Shown here piece by piece: positions 32,577-40,770 of a stretch of 64,000 nucleotides of DNA; position 1 is the stretch's first letter; every line of letters begins with the position of its first letter. The position numbers were made by a program, and so were the translations under genes. Source of the stretch: Acuticoccus sp039034015. Lineage in GTDB: Bacteria > Pseudomonadota > Alphaproteobacteria > Rhizobiales > Amorphaceae. The DNA lies in the NCBI GenBank assembly GCA_039034015.1, contig JBCCBM010000006.1, forward strand, positions 1-64,000, in the 5' to 3' direction. Below the pieces are notes generated by a model that saw nothing but the letters and a program-made list of their open reading frames with translations, ran no database searches and was not told the DNA's origin.

Positions 32577-33266
32577 ATGCGCGCGCTTTTGGCCGTTGCC
32601 GTGTTGATGGTTGCGGGGGGGCTCTTTTGGGCCTTTTTCGCGACGGCGTGGGATTCGCTGCGCAACCTTCCCTCTCGCGACGCGCTGCAGGATGCCTCTG
32701 CGGAGGTTGCCGACATCGTGTCCGCCCCTGCCCCAGAGCCTGAACCTGTTGCAGAGCCAGCCACCGTGCGCTTTGTGGAGGAGGATGGCATTGTGGGCGT
32801 GCGCATCGAGGGGCCGCTCACCCGGCTTCCCGCCATTGAAAAGCCGGCCGAACCGCCACCACCGCCCAAGGAAGAGCCGGTGGTTTATCGCCTTGTGGTG
32901 ATTGAGAGCGCGGGCGTCATCGACACGCGCACCGACAAAGTGCGGCTGGCCCACATCAACGCGCCGGAACCTGGGGCCACCTGCGAGCGGGCGGACGGGT
33001 CGGCGTGGCCCTGCGGCGTGCGGGCGCGCACCGCACTGCGCCGCCTGGTGCGCCGGCGCGCCATTGGGTGCCTTGACCTGAAGGACCGCGCGGCGGATGC
33101 GCCCGTGCGCGAGGCGGTCTGCACGGTCGGCAACACCGATATGGCCGAATGGATGGTGGCGAACGGCTGGGCCGAGCCCGCCGACACCGCGCCGGAGCTG
33201 TGGCGCGACCTTCACGCCACCGCGAAGGAAGAGGGCCGCGGGCTCTATAACGCTGCGGGGCGCTGA
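32577..33266 (+). CDS. Membrane-anchored thermonuclease (SNase-like) family protein
   Basis: 229 residues: an N-terminal membrane anchor (about residues 3-22), a Pro/Glu-rich linker (about 40-95) and a staphylococcal-nuclease-like OB-fold domain (about 100-229) with VRLAHINAPEPGATC, WPCGVRARTALRRLV and the C-terminal EWMVANGWAEPA plus AKEEGRGLYNA. The domain is found in secreted nucleases and in non-catalytic proteins. The catalytic Arg/Glu set is only partly recognisable. Its end overlaps the convergent dapF gene by 22 nt. Confidence 0.82.
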   Translation: MRALLAVAVLMVAGGLFWAFFATAWDSLRNLPSRDALQDASAEVADIVSAPAPEPEPVAEPATVRFVEEDGIVGVRIEGPLTRLPAIEKPAEPPPPPKEEPVVYRLVVIESAGVIDTRTDKVRLAHINAPEPGATCERADGSAWPCGVRARTALRRLVRRRAIGCLDLKDRAADAPVREAVCTVGNTDMAEWMVANGWAEPADTAPELWRDLHATAKEEGRGLYNAAGR

Positions 33267-34090
33267 GGCGTGAACCCGGTGGCGGTGATTTCGCCAAAAT
33301 AGTCCAGCGCGAACGGGCCCTCCATGATGATGGTGGGGCTTGCCACGTCGATGGTGAGGGCGCCGCCGGGCAAATGGATCGTCGCGCGGGCGTCGAGAAT
33401 CCCAAGGCGATGGCCGACGGCGGCGACGGCGCAGGCCGCGGTGCCGCACGCGCGGGTCGGCCCGACGCCTCGCTCAAAGACGCGCACGGTGGCGCTGGTG
33501 CGGCTGGTGATGGTGACGAACGAGATGTTGGCGCGGGCGGGGAAGGCCGCGTGCCGCTCCAGCGCCGCACCGTCCGCGACGAGGGGGACGGCGATGGCGT
33601 CCTCCACGAAGAAGACGGCGTGGGGGTTGCCGACGTTGACGCAGGCGGCCTGGCCGTAACGCTCTGAAAAGCCTGGGATGGTGAGGCCGAGCGGGTCGGC
33701 ATCGGGGTCGGCAAGGGGGATGTCGGCGGCGGCAAAGCGCGGGGGGCCCATGTCCACCGCGACGCCGGTGTCGCAAAAGCGCGCGGCCATCAGCCCGCCA
33801 TCGCTGTCGAGGTGGATCTCGTCCTTGCCGGTTTCATCGAGCAGGAGGGCGGCAACGCACCGGGCAGCGTTCCCGCAGGCCTCAACTTCGCCGCCGTCCG
33901 CGTTGAAGATGCGCATGGTGGCGTCGGCGCGGGCGGACGGGGCGATCACGATGAACTGGTCAAACCCGATGCCGGTGTTGCGGTCACCGAGGGTTTTTAT
34001 GCGCGCGCCATCAGGAAGGTTGGCGCCATCGCGGGCGTCGACGACGACGAAATCGTTGCCAAGGCCGTTCATTTTTCGAAAGGGCAACAC
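33245..34090 (-). CDS. dapF: Diaminopimelate epimerase
   Basis: Converts LL- to meso-diaminopimelate for lysine and peptidoglycan. 281 residues. Both catalytic Cys are present: the N-terminal one in EACGNAARCVA and the C-terminal one in TRACGTAACAVA. The family start PFRKMNGLGNDFVVVD is seen. No ATG precedes it closely; the GTG at 34090 is the best start (a TTG three nt later is also possible). Its 5' end overlaps the preceding L,D-transpeptidase gene by 80 nt in another frame. Confidence 0.93.
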   Translation of the reverse strand: MLPFRKMNGLGNDFVVVDARDGANLPDGARIKTLGDRNTGIGFDQFIVIAPSARADATMRIFNADGGEVEACGNAARCVAALLLDETGKDEIHLDSDGGLMAARFCDTGVAVDMGPPRFAAADIPLADPDADPLGLTIPGFSERYGQAACVNVGNPHAVFFVEDAIAVPLVADGAALERHAAFPARANISFVTITSRTSATVRVFERGVGPTRACGTAACAVAAVGHRLGILDARATIHLPGGALTIDVASPTIIMEGPFALDYFGEITATGFTPQRPAAL

Positions 34091-34670
34091 GGGTGCGCTC
34101 CGGCCTTTGGTCGACGCCCACGAGATAAGGCCCCATGGGCACCCGCGCCAGCCGCCAATCGCGTGCCGAAAATGCAAGGCAGCCGGCGGTCGGTGTCATG
34201 GCCGGCCGCGCGACATGGATGAAGATTGCAGAGCCCGCGCCGCGCACCCGCGGCCGCTGGTTGTGATCGGTGATGAGAATGTGATCATAGAGCCCGTCCT
34301 CCCGCCAGAGGTGTTCGGCGGAGGCGGGGAACGGGTGTTTGATCCACCGGTTGTAGCGCGGGGAGGTTGGGGCGTCGCACCAGCCGTCGGCGGGGTGGAT
34401 GATGCGGCTTGGCAGGGCTGAGGGGCGGCGCGTGCGCAAAAAATGCGCCTTTGGGGTGAGCCGGGCGCGGGGGGTGGCGCCGTCGCCCTCGCGCTTTTGT
34501 GTGACAATGCCGGGGGCGCCGATCGCGGCAATGAGGGTGCCGCGAGGGCCGTTCACCAGCGCGTGATGGCGGCAAAGGGGGCGGGGGCGCACGAGGACGG
34601 GGCGTTGGCGGCGGCGTGAACCGGGGCTTAACGGTCCCCCCAGATCACGGGCGATCACGTCTTTTTTCAT
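34011..34670 (-). CDS. L,D-transpeptidase (YkuD) family protein
   Basis: 219-residue protein with a YkuD domain: GAPGIVTQKREGDGATPRA, HPADGWCDAPTSPRYNRWIK, and the catalytic site SAIFIHVARPAMTPTAGCLA with the expected His and Cys. Such enzymes make 3-3 cross-links in peptidoglycan or attach proteins to it. No signal peptide is evident, which is common in this short subgroup. The ATG at 34670 follows AAGGAACGAT, an excellent ribosome-binding site. The basic tail (residues about 195-219) is read inside the 5' end of dapF. Confidence 0.87.
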   Translation of the reverse strand: MKKDVIARDLGGPLSPGSRRRQRPVLVRPRPLCRHHALVNGPRGTLIAAIGAPGIVTQKREGDGATPRARLTPKAHFLRTRRPSALPSRIIHPADGWCDAPTSPRYNRWIKHPFPASAEHLWREDGLYDHILITDHNQRPRVRGAGSAIFIHVARPAMTPTAGCLAFSARDWRLARVPMGPYLVGVDQRPERTRVALSKNERPWQRFRRRRRPRWRQPS

Positions 34671-34769
34671 ATCGTTCCTTGCGGTAACGCTCGTGTGGCG
34701 TTGTCCCAATCCCCACACTTTCGGAGCGGCGCAGCGTGACGTCGCCGACTGGCAGCAGGAGCGGAACGC

Positions 34770-35471
34770 GTGAACAAGCGCACAATTCTCATCATCGACG
34801 ACGACGACGATCTGCGCGAGGGCCTTGCCGAGCAGATCAGCCTTTATGACGAATTTGCCGTCATCACCGCCGACCGCGCCGCCAAGGGCATGACCACGGC
34901 CAAGGAAAACGATGTGGCGCTGGCCATTGTGGATGTGGGCCTTCCTGATCTTGATGGGCGCGAGGCGGTGCGATTGCTGCGCGCAAGCGGGTTTAAGGCG
35001 CCGATCATCATGCTGACGGGGCATGTGACGGACGCTGATGCCATTGTCGGTCTTGAGGCGGGCGCCAACGACTATGTGACAAAACCGTTTCGATTTGCCG
35101 TTCTTCTGGCACGCATCCGCGCGCATCTTCGCCAGTTCGATCAGAGCGAGGATGCGACCTTTACGGTGGGGCACTACACCTTCAAGCCGGCGCAAAAGTT
35201 GCTGCAGGAGGAGGATGGGCGCCGTGTGCGGCTGACGGAGAAAGAGACGGCGATCTTAAAATTCCTCTATCGCGCGAGTGAAAAACCCGTTACACGGGAT
35301 ATTCTCTTGGCAGAGGTGTGGGGATACAACTCAGGCGTGACGACCCACACTTTGGAAACACACATTTACCGCCTTCGCCAGAAGATGGAGCGCAACCCTG
35401 CCGCGGCCGAGCTCCTCGTCACCGAAGGGGGAGGGTATAAGCTGATGCCGCGTCAAACGGTTCGCGAGTGA
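34770..35471 (+). CDS. OmpR/PhoB-type response regulator (orphan)
   Basis: 233-residue two-domain regulator: receiver (about 5-120) with acidic pocket IDDDDD, phosphoacceptor Asp in AIVDVGLPDLDGRE and Lys in YVTKPFRF; winged-helix DNA-binding domain (about 135-230) with RLTEKETAILKFLYRASE and THTLETHIYRLRQKME. The sequence is of a type conserved across Rhizobiales without an adjacent kinase. Start GTG with AGCAGGAG upstream. It overlaps the cNMP-binding gene by 4 nt (GTGA), so the two should act together. Divergent from the L,D-transpeptidase gene. Confidence 0.92.
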   Translation: MNKRTILIIDDDDDLREGLAEQISLYDEFAVITADRAAKGMTTAKENDVALAIVDVGLPDLDGREAVRLLRASGFKAPIIMLTGHVTDADAIVGLEAGANDYVTKPFRFAVLLARIRAHLRQFDQSEDATFTVGHYTFKPAQKLLQEEDGRRVRLTEKETAILKFLYRASEKPVTRDILLAEVWGYNSGVTTHTLETHIYRLRQKMERNPAAAELLVTEGGGYKLMPRQTVRE

Positions 35472-35920
35472 GCCTTGCGCGCACCCTTGCGGTGATGCGC
35501 AACGCCCCGTTCCTCAACGCGTTGGGGGACGAGGCGCTCAAACTGCTTGCCTTCGGCGCTGACCCGATCAACCTCAAACCCCGCGAGCCGCTGTTTGAGG
35601 CGGGCGAACCGGCCGACGGCGCCGTTTTGGTGCTGGGCGGCCAGCTGCGCCTCATTCCCGAATCCCAGCTTGAAGATCCGCGGGTTTTTACCGTCGGCGC
35701 GCTGGTGGACGAATTGGCGCTGGTGGTGCCGATGGACCGGTCGGCGACCGCCATCGCGCAGTCCTCGTGCGAGGTGATCCCGCTGCCCCGCTCGCAAATG
35801 CTGCGAATTTTGAACGAGTTTCCGGAAGCAGCCGCCCGCCTGCAGGTGACGCTGGCCCGCCGCACCGCCGCGTTTATTGACGAGGTCGGCGCCCTTCAGG
35901 CCCGCATCAAGGACGATTGA
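35468..35920 (+). CDS. Cyclic nucleotide-binding domain protein (Crp-like, no HTH)
   Basis: 150 residues that make one cNMP-binding beta-roll: PFLNALGDEALKLLAFGADPINLKPREPLFEAGEPADGAVLVLGGQL, then VGALVDELALVVPMDRSATAIAQSSCEVIPLPRSQMLRIL, followed by the C-helix. The Crp-type DNA-binding domain is absent. The GTG lies in an overlap with the response regulator stop. It may modulate the regulator or its unknown kinase; ligand binding is not certain because the phosphate-binding cassette (DELAL...ATA) is only approximate. Confidence 0.82.
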   Translation: MSLARTLAVMRNAPFLNALGDEALKLLAFGADPINLKPREPLFEAGEPADGAVLVLGGQLRLIPESQLEDPRVFTVGALVDELALVVPMDRSATAIAQSSCEVIPLPRSQMLRILNEFPEAAARLQVTLARRTAAFIDEVGALQARIKDD

Positions 35921-35940
35921 CCGCGCCGCCCGCGGCCTTC

Positions 35941-36106
35941 GACACCCGCCCTCGGCTCGCCGCCCCCGCCCGTGGCTCGCCGACCCCGCCCGCGACCCGC
36001 AACACCCGCCCGCGGCCTGCGACACCCGCCCTCGGCTCGCCGCCCCCGCCCCCGCCCGCGGCCTGCGACACCCGCCCGCGGCTCGCCGCCCTCGCCCGCG
36101 GCACAC
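35941..36106. repeat. 20-bp tandem repeat, about eight copies
   Basis: Units approximate GACACCCGCCCGCGGCTCGC at 35941, 35961, 35981, 36001, 36021, 36041 (with a 6-bp insertion), 36067 and 36087. They start 20 bp after the cNMP-binding gene. Copies differ at several positions. The frames through it are open only because of the GC content; no protein is supported. Confidence 0.85.
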
Positions 36107-36514
36107 AATCCCCGGCCGCAGCCCTCGACACCCGGCAGCCCTGATGATCTTTCCCTTGCCGCTTGTGTGCCGGAGACGGCGTCGGGGTCAGCCGTTTGTG
36201 GCCGGTCATGTCGAGGCTCAAAATCGTTGTCGCGTGGGGGTCATCCGCAAACGCTGCGCGAGCTTTGCCGGCACACCCCGCCACGACGATGTGACCAAGG
36301 CGCCGGTGACGCTGTCGGATAAGGTTCTCTTCACTTTTCCGCGGGGAACGCGGCATAGCGAAGACTGCCGTTAAATCAGGTGCTTGGCGCGTGATCTTGA
36401 CGTCGGTGACTTCGCCGCGACACCCCATTGCGACACGATCATCAACATCAATTCGCCAATGGTCGGATCGAACGGCGCGCCGGAGCTCAACACTTCTGTC
36501 TCGTTCGAAATTCC
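36107..36514. other. Intergenic region with a possible gene remnant
   Basis: About 400 bases between the repeat and the kinase gene hold no complete gene. On the plus strand, 36375-36518 reads through without stop and ends ...CDTIININ then SPMVGSNGAPELNTSVSFEI-P-stop, which looks like the C-terminus of a real protein. It has no convincing start and is preceded by an in-frame stop at 36372-36374, so a gene remnant is possible. The family was not recognised. Confidence 0.35.
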
Positions 36515-37807
36515 CTAGCCCCGGTGGCGGGGGAGGGTCACCGTTGCGATGAGACCGGCCTGGTCCTCTCGGTTTTTGAGGGTGAGGGTGCCCCCGTGCG
36601 CGAGGAGGATTGTGCGGGCGATGGAGAGGCCAAGGCCTGCGCCGCCGGTGTCGGCGCCCCGTGCATCGTCGAGCCGGGTGAAGGGCTCCAAAATGTCGGA
36701 TAGGCGATCTTCGGGGATGCCGGGGCCGCTGTCGGTGATGCGGATGGTGACGGTGTCGCTGCCCAGAAGGGCCACGGTTGCGCCATCGGCATAACGCCGC
36801 GCGTTTTCAAAAAGGTTGGAAAAGGCGCGGGTGAGGGCGACGGGGCGGCCGCGCACCATGGCGGGCGGGGCGTCGGAGACGGTGATGCCGCCGCTGGCAA
36901 GTTCGGTGAGGAGTGCGGTGAGGTCGAGGGGGGCGGCCTCTTCGGTGTCGGCGCCCGCTTTTCCCCAGGCGAGGAGGCCGTCGGCGATGACGCGCATCTC
37001 GTCGAGGGTTTTGACGAACGCGTCGCGCGCGCCGTCCTCCAGCATTTCGGCGCGAATGCGCAGGGAGGTGATGGGCGTGCGCAAGTCGTGGCCGACGGCG
37101 GCCACGGTGCGGGCGCGCTCGGCGTCAAAATCTTCAATGCGCTGCTGCATGGCGTTGAAGGCGGCGGAGGCCTCGCGCACTTCCCGCGGGCCGGCGACGG
37201 TGACGCGGGCGGTGCGATCACCGGCGCCGGCGCGTTCGGCCGCGGCGCGCAAATTTTTCAAAGGGCGCGTCATGCGGCGGGTGTAGAAGAGCGCCACCGC
37301 AAGCACCGCCACCACCGAGAGCGCAAGGGCCAGCACCACCGCGCCGCCCACTTGGCGGGGCCGGCCGGGGCGGGGCAGCGTGTGCCGCACGTTGAGCCAG
37401 CGCCCGCCATCGAGCGCAACGGCGGCAAGGATGGCGCGGCGGCCGTGGCGGCGGGGCGCTTCGGCGACGAACGCTGCCCGGCCAAGGCGCGCCCGCAGCG
37501 CATGCCCCAGCGCCGGCGCGCGGGGGTCGGTGCCATCGGCGGCGGGGGTGGGTGTGGCGGCGATTGAGAAGCGTGTGGCGCGGGTGGAGAGCGCGCGGGC
37601 GGCGTCGGCGGCAAGGGTGGGGTCAACGCTCGCCAACACGTCCGCAACGGCGGCAAAGCGGGCGATTTGGTCCGCCTCCCGCGCCTCGCGCACAAAACGG
37701 CTGCGCTCGCTCCCCAAGACGAGGAGCGCGAGGCTGTTGGCGGCGAGGAGGGCGACCACCAGCACCACGGCAAAGCGGCCGCCGAGCGTGTCGGGCACAA
37801 ACCTCAT
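36515..37807 (-). CDS. Sensor histidine kinase (HAMP, EnvZ/CpxA-like)
   Basis: 430 residues: membrane segments at about residues 10-30 and 155-178 enclosing a periplasmic sensor of about 120 residues, a HAMP linker (TRRMTRPLKNLRAAAERAGAG), dimerisation domain with phosphoacceptor His in VGHDLRTPITSLRIRAEM, and an ATPase domain with N-box NLFENARRYA, G1 DSGPGIPEDRL and G2 GGAGLGLSIA. The ATG at 37807 overlaps the regulator stop (ATGA). The signal is unknown. Confidence 0.92.
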   Translation of the reverse strand: MRFVPDTLGGRFAVVLVVALLAANSLALLVLGSERSRFVREAREADQIARFAAVADVLASVDPTLAADAARALSTRATRFSIAATPTPAADGTDPRAPALGHALRARLGRAAFVAEAPRRHGRRAILAAVALDGGRWLNVRHTLPRPGRPRQVGGAVVLALALSVVAVLAVALFYTRRMTRPLKNLRAAAERAGAGDRTARVTVAGPREVREASAAFNAMQQRIEDFDAERARTVAAVGHDLRTPITSLRIRAEMLEDGARDAFVKTLDEMRVIADGLLAWGKAGADTEEAAPLDLTALLTELASGGITVSDAPPAMVRGRPVALTRAFSNLFENARRYADGATVALLGSDTVTIRITDSGPGIPEDRLSDILEPFTRLDDARGADTGGAGLGLSIARTILLAHGGTLTLKNREDQAGLIATVTLPRHRG

Positions 37808-38508
37808 GTGACGGGCGCCGCAAAGCGATAGCCGCCGCCCCACTCGGTCACGATGATGGCGGGGTGGCGCGGGTCATCGTCGAGCTTTTTGCGCAGGCGA
37901 CTGACCTGGTTGTCGATGGCGCGGTCATAGGGCTTGGCTTCGCGGCCCATGGTGAGGTCCAGAAGCTTTTCGCGCGACAAGATTTGGCCCGGCCGATCGG
38001 TGAGCACGGTGAGGAGCTTGGCCTCCGCCCCGGTGAGGGGGATCGCCTCGCCGCCGGCGCGGGCGAGGCGGCGGGCGGTGGCGTCGAAGGTGAAACCGGA
38101 AAAGTGGCGCACGGGGGGCGGTGCGTCAGGCTCGGGCGCGGCTTGTGTGCGGCGCAGGACCGCGCGGATGCGGGCCAAGAGTTCGCGCGGGTTAAAGGGT
38201 TTGATGAGATAGTCATCGGCGCCGAGTTCCAGGCCCACGATGCGGTCCGCCTCGTCCGCCAGCGCGGTGAGGAGGATCACCGGCGGGCCGCCCCGGGCCG
38301 TCAGCCAACGGCAGAGCGACAGGCCGTTTTCGCCCGGCATCATCACATCGAGCACCACAAGGTGGATGGCGCCGTCAGCGATGGCGGCGCGCGCCTCGGC
38401 CGCGTCCGCGGCAAGGGTGGCGCGAAAGCCCTGTTTGCGCAGGTACGCGCCGAGCGGCTCGCGAATGTCGCGCGCATCGTCAACGATGAGGAGGTGTGGC
38501 GTCGTCAT
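37804..38508 (-). CDS. OmpR-family response regulator
   Basis: 234-residue partner of the downstream kinase. Receiver: IVDDARDIRE, phosphoacceptor Asp in LVVLDVMMPGENG, and Lys in YLIKPFNPRELLARI. Winged helix: PLTGAEAKLLTVLTDRPGQILSRE and DRAIDNQVSRLRKKLDDDP. The ATG at 38508 is chosen because the receiver begins there; upstream frame is not conserved. Divergent from the EF-hand gene 186 bp away, which is a plausible target. Confidence 0.93.
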   Translation of the reverse strand: MTTPHLLIVDDARDIREPLGAYLRKQGFRATLAADAAEARAAIADGAIHLVVLDVMMPGENGLSLCRWLTARGGPPVILLTALADEADRIVGLELGADDYLIKPFNPRELLARIRAVLRRTQAAPEPDAPPPVRHFSGFTFDATARRLARAGGEAIPLTGAEAKLLTVLTDRPGQILSREKLLDLTMGREAKPYDRAIDNQVSRLRKKLDDDPRHPAIIVTEWGGGYRFAAPVT

Positions 38509-38693
38509 GGCGGTGTGATAGGGCCGTTTTTGCGTGCGTTGGGGCAAACTTTGTCGCCAACTGTCGCAGGGTCGGGGCGCTGCGACAAACGCCGACAAAC
38601 GCCCCTTTGGCTGACACACATTCGGGGTCGGCCCCTGCCATCTCAGCCTCATCGGGACCGGATGTCGGCCCGCAGATGCTGGAGAAATGACCC

Positions 38694-39191
38694 ATGAAGA
38701 CTGCAATCATCCTCGCCCTCGCCCTTTCAAGCGCCAGTGTTGGCGCAAGCGCCCTGCCGTTCCAGGCCGGGGCGCCGGCGGCGGAGGGCGTGACCCTCAC
38801 CCACGGCGGCAAGTGGGGCGAACGGCGGGGCCGCCGCGGCCGCGGGATGCGCGCCATTTTGCGCCAGGCCGACGGCAACGGGGACCGCGAGCTGACGCAG
38901 GACGAGGTGGACGCCTTCATTGCGCAAAAGGTGTCCACCGGCGATGCGAACGGCGACGGCAACCTCACCCTTGAGGAGTTTCAGGCGGTGTGGGCGGAGC
39001 TGTCGCGTCGGCGGATGGTGCGCGCGTTCCAGCGGCTTGATACGGACGGTGACGCGTCGCTGACCACCGCTGAGCTTGATGAGCGCTTTGGCAACATTGT
39101 TGAGCGGCTCGACCGGAATGATGATGGGGTGCTCTCGCGCGCGGATCGCCGCCGGGGCCGGGGCGATCGCCGGCACCGCCGCGGCGAGTGA
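38694..39191 (+). CDS. Periplasmic/secreted EF-hand protein
   Basis: 165 residues with a signal peptide (MKTAIILALALSSASVGASA) and four EF-hand calcium loops: DGNGDRELTQDE, DANGDGNLTLEE, DTDGDASLTTAE and DRNDDGVLSRAD. A basic stretch (GERRGRRGRGMR) and a basic tail (RRRGRGDRRHRRGE) flank them. A calcium-binding envelope role is likely; no enzyme domain is present. It sits divergent from a two-component system and is followed by a strong terminator. Confidence 0.88.
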   Translation: MKTAIILALALSSASVGASALPFQAGAPAAEGVTLTHGGKWGERRGRRGRGMRAILRQADGNGDRELTQDEVDAFIAQKVSTGDANGDGNLTLEEFQAVWAELSRRRMVRAFQRLDTDGDASLTTAELDERFGNIVERLDRNDDGVLSRADRRRGRGDRRHRRGE

Positions 39192-39196
39192 GTGCG

Positions 39197-39231
39197 GGGC
39201 GGCGCCAGGACAGGGCGCCGCCCGTTTATTT
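39197..39231 (+). terminator. Rho-independent terminator of the EF-hand gene
   Basis: 10-bp perfect stem GGGCGGCGCC (39197-39206) and GGCGCCGCCC (39214-39223) with a 7-nt loop, followed by GTTTATTT. Confidence 0.85.
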
Positions 39232-39366
39232 GCAGGCGTAAAATTTTGGATCGAGGAAAAAATGCATTGTTGACGTGACGGTTTGACCATCTACCCTCCT
39301 CAGGAAGCAGCCGCGACAGAAGGGCTGACTTGCCCATCGTGGCATCAAAAATCTTGGGAGGACCTG

Positions 39367-40653
39367 ATGGAGCGCACCAAACGCGCACTCATGACCGCGG
39401 TGTTCGGCGCCGCGTTGACCGGCACGGGCTTTGCCGTTGCGACCCCCGCATCGGCGGCAACCGTCTCGATTTCCTGCGGCGCGGTGGGCCTTGAGCTTGA
39501 ACTGTGCCGCACGGGCGCGGAGGCCTGGGCCGCTGAGACCGGCAATGAGGTCGAGATCGTCTCCACGCCCAACTCGTCCACCGAGCGGCTTGCGCTTTAC
39601 CAGCAGCTCCTGTCGGCGGGCTCGGACGACATTGACGTCTTTCAGATCGATGTGATCTGGCCGGGCATCTTGGGGACCCACTTCATCGATCTTGCGCCGT
39701 ACACCGACGGGGCCGAGGCCGAGCACTTTACGGCAATTGTTGAGAACAACACCATCGATGGTGAATTGAAGGCGATGCCTTGGTTTACCGATGCGGGCGT
39801 TCTTTACTATCGCACGGATCTGCTTGAAAAATACGATCGCGCCATTCCCACCACATGGGAAGAGATGGCCGAAACCGCAGAGATGATCCAAAACGCGGAG
39901 CGTGAGGCCGGCAACGATCGCATGTTTGGCTACGTGTTCCAGGGCCGTGCCTATGAGGGGCTGACCTGCAACGCGCTGGAGTGGATCGATGCGTGGGGCG
40001 GCGGCGAGATTGTGGATGCGGATGGCAACATCACCATCAACAACGAGAATGCGGTTGCCGCGCTCGACACCATTGCCGGCATGATGGACACGATCGTTCC
40101 CCAGGGTGTGTTGAACTACGCTGAGGAAGAGGCGCGCGGCGTTTTCCAGTCGGGCAATGCGGTCTTCATGCGCAATTGGCCCTATGCCTGGTCGCTCGGC
40201 AACTCTGACGACAGCCCGATCAAGGGGAATATTGGCGTGTCGGCCCTGCCCAAGGGCGGCGATGCGGGCCAGAACACCGGCGTTCTGGGCGGCTGGCAAC
40301 TTGCGGTCTCAAAGTATTCGCAAGAGCCTGAGGCGGCGGCGAGCCTTGTAAAATATCTGACGAGCTTTGACGAGCAGAAGCGCCGCGCCATTGAAGGGTC
40401 GTACAACCCCACCATCGGCGCGCTTTATGAGGATGAGGAGGTGCTTGCCGCCTCGCCGTTCTTTGGTGAGCTTTATGATACCTTTGTCAATGCTGTGGCG
40501 CGGCCCTCACGGGTGACGGGCGCGAAGTACAACCGGGTCTCAAACGCGTTCTGGAATGCCACGCACTCGGTGCTGTCGGGCAAGGAGGATGCAGCGTCCG
40601 CGCTGTCGGGCCTTGAGCGGCAGCTTGCCACGGTGAAACGTCGCGGCTGGTAA
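39367..40653 (+). CDS. thuE: Trehalose/maltose ABC transporter substrate-binding protein (ThuE-like)
   Basis: 428-residue periplasmic binding protein with signal peptide (ending ...TPASAA). It matches the rhizobial ThuE type over its length: GAEAWAAETGNEVEIV, TPNSSTERLALYQQLLSAGS, DIDVFQIDVIWPGILGTHFI, MPWFTDAGVLYYRTDLLEKY, YEGLTCNALEWI, FMRNWPYAWSL and GSYNPTIGALY. ThuE binds trehalose, maltose and sucrose. The ATG at 39367 follows GGGAGGACC. First gene of a thuEFG-aglA-thuK operon. Confidence 0.9.
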   Translation: MERTKRALMTAVFGAALTGTGFAVATPASAATVSISCGAVGLELELCRTGAEAWAAETGNEVEIVSTPNSSTERLALYQQLLSAGSDDIDVFQIDVIWPGILGTHFIDLAPYTDGAEAEHFTAIVENNTIDGELKAMPWFTDAGVLYYRTDLLEKYDRAIPTTWEEMAETAEMIQNAEREAGNDRMFGYVFQGRAYEGLTCNALEWIDAWGGGEIVDADGNITINNENAVAALDTIAGMMDTIVPQGVLNYAEEEARGVFQSGNAVFMRNWPYAWSLGNSDDSPIKGNIGVSALPKGGDAGQNTGVLGGWQLAVSKYSQEPEAAASLVKYLTSFDEQKRRAIEGSYNPTIGALYEDEEVLAASPFFGELYDTFVNAVARPSRVTGAKYNRVSNAFWNATHSVLSGKEDAASALSGLERQLATVKRRGW

Positions 40654-40661
40654 GGCCAACC

Positions 40662-40687
40662 GGCCGGCGCGCGGTGGTGCGCCGGCC
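40662..40687 (+). promoter_or_regulatory. Intercistronic hairpin after thuE
   Basis: Perfect 9-bp stem GGCCGGCGC / GCGCCGGCC with an 8-nt loop, 8 nt after the thuE stop and without a T tract. Stable hairpins after a binding-protein gene commonly protect its mRNA or reduce read-through, so that more binding protein than permease is made. Confidence 0.6.
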
Positions 40688-40770
40688 ACCCCGTCACACA
40701 GAACGACCGCGGAGGCGCTGGGCCCACATGCGGCGCCCTTCGTGCCATTTGCGGCGAAAAGGGAAACGCC

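Noticed and set aside
35907..36428. Minus-strand and plus-strand frames through the 20-bp repeats
   Set aside because: Low-complexity Arg/Pro/Gly-rich peptides generated by the repeat. No start signal and no homology.
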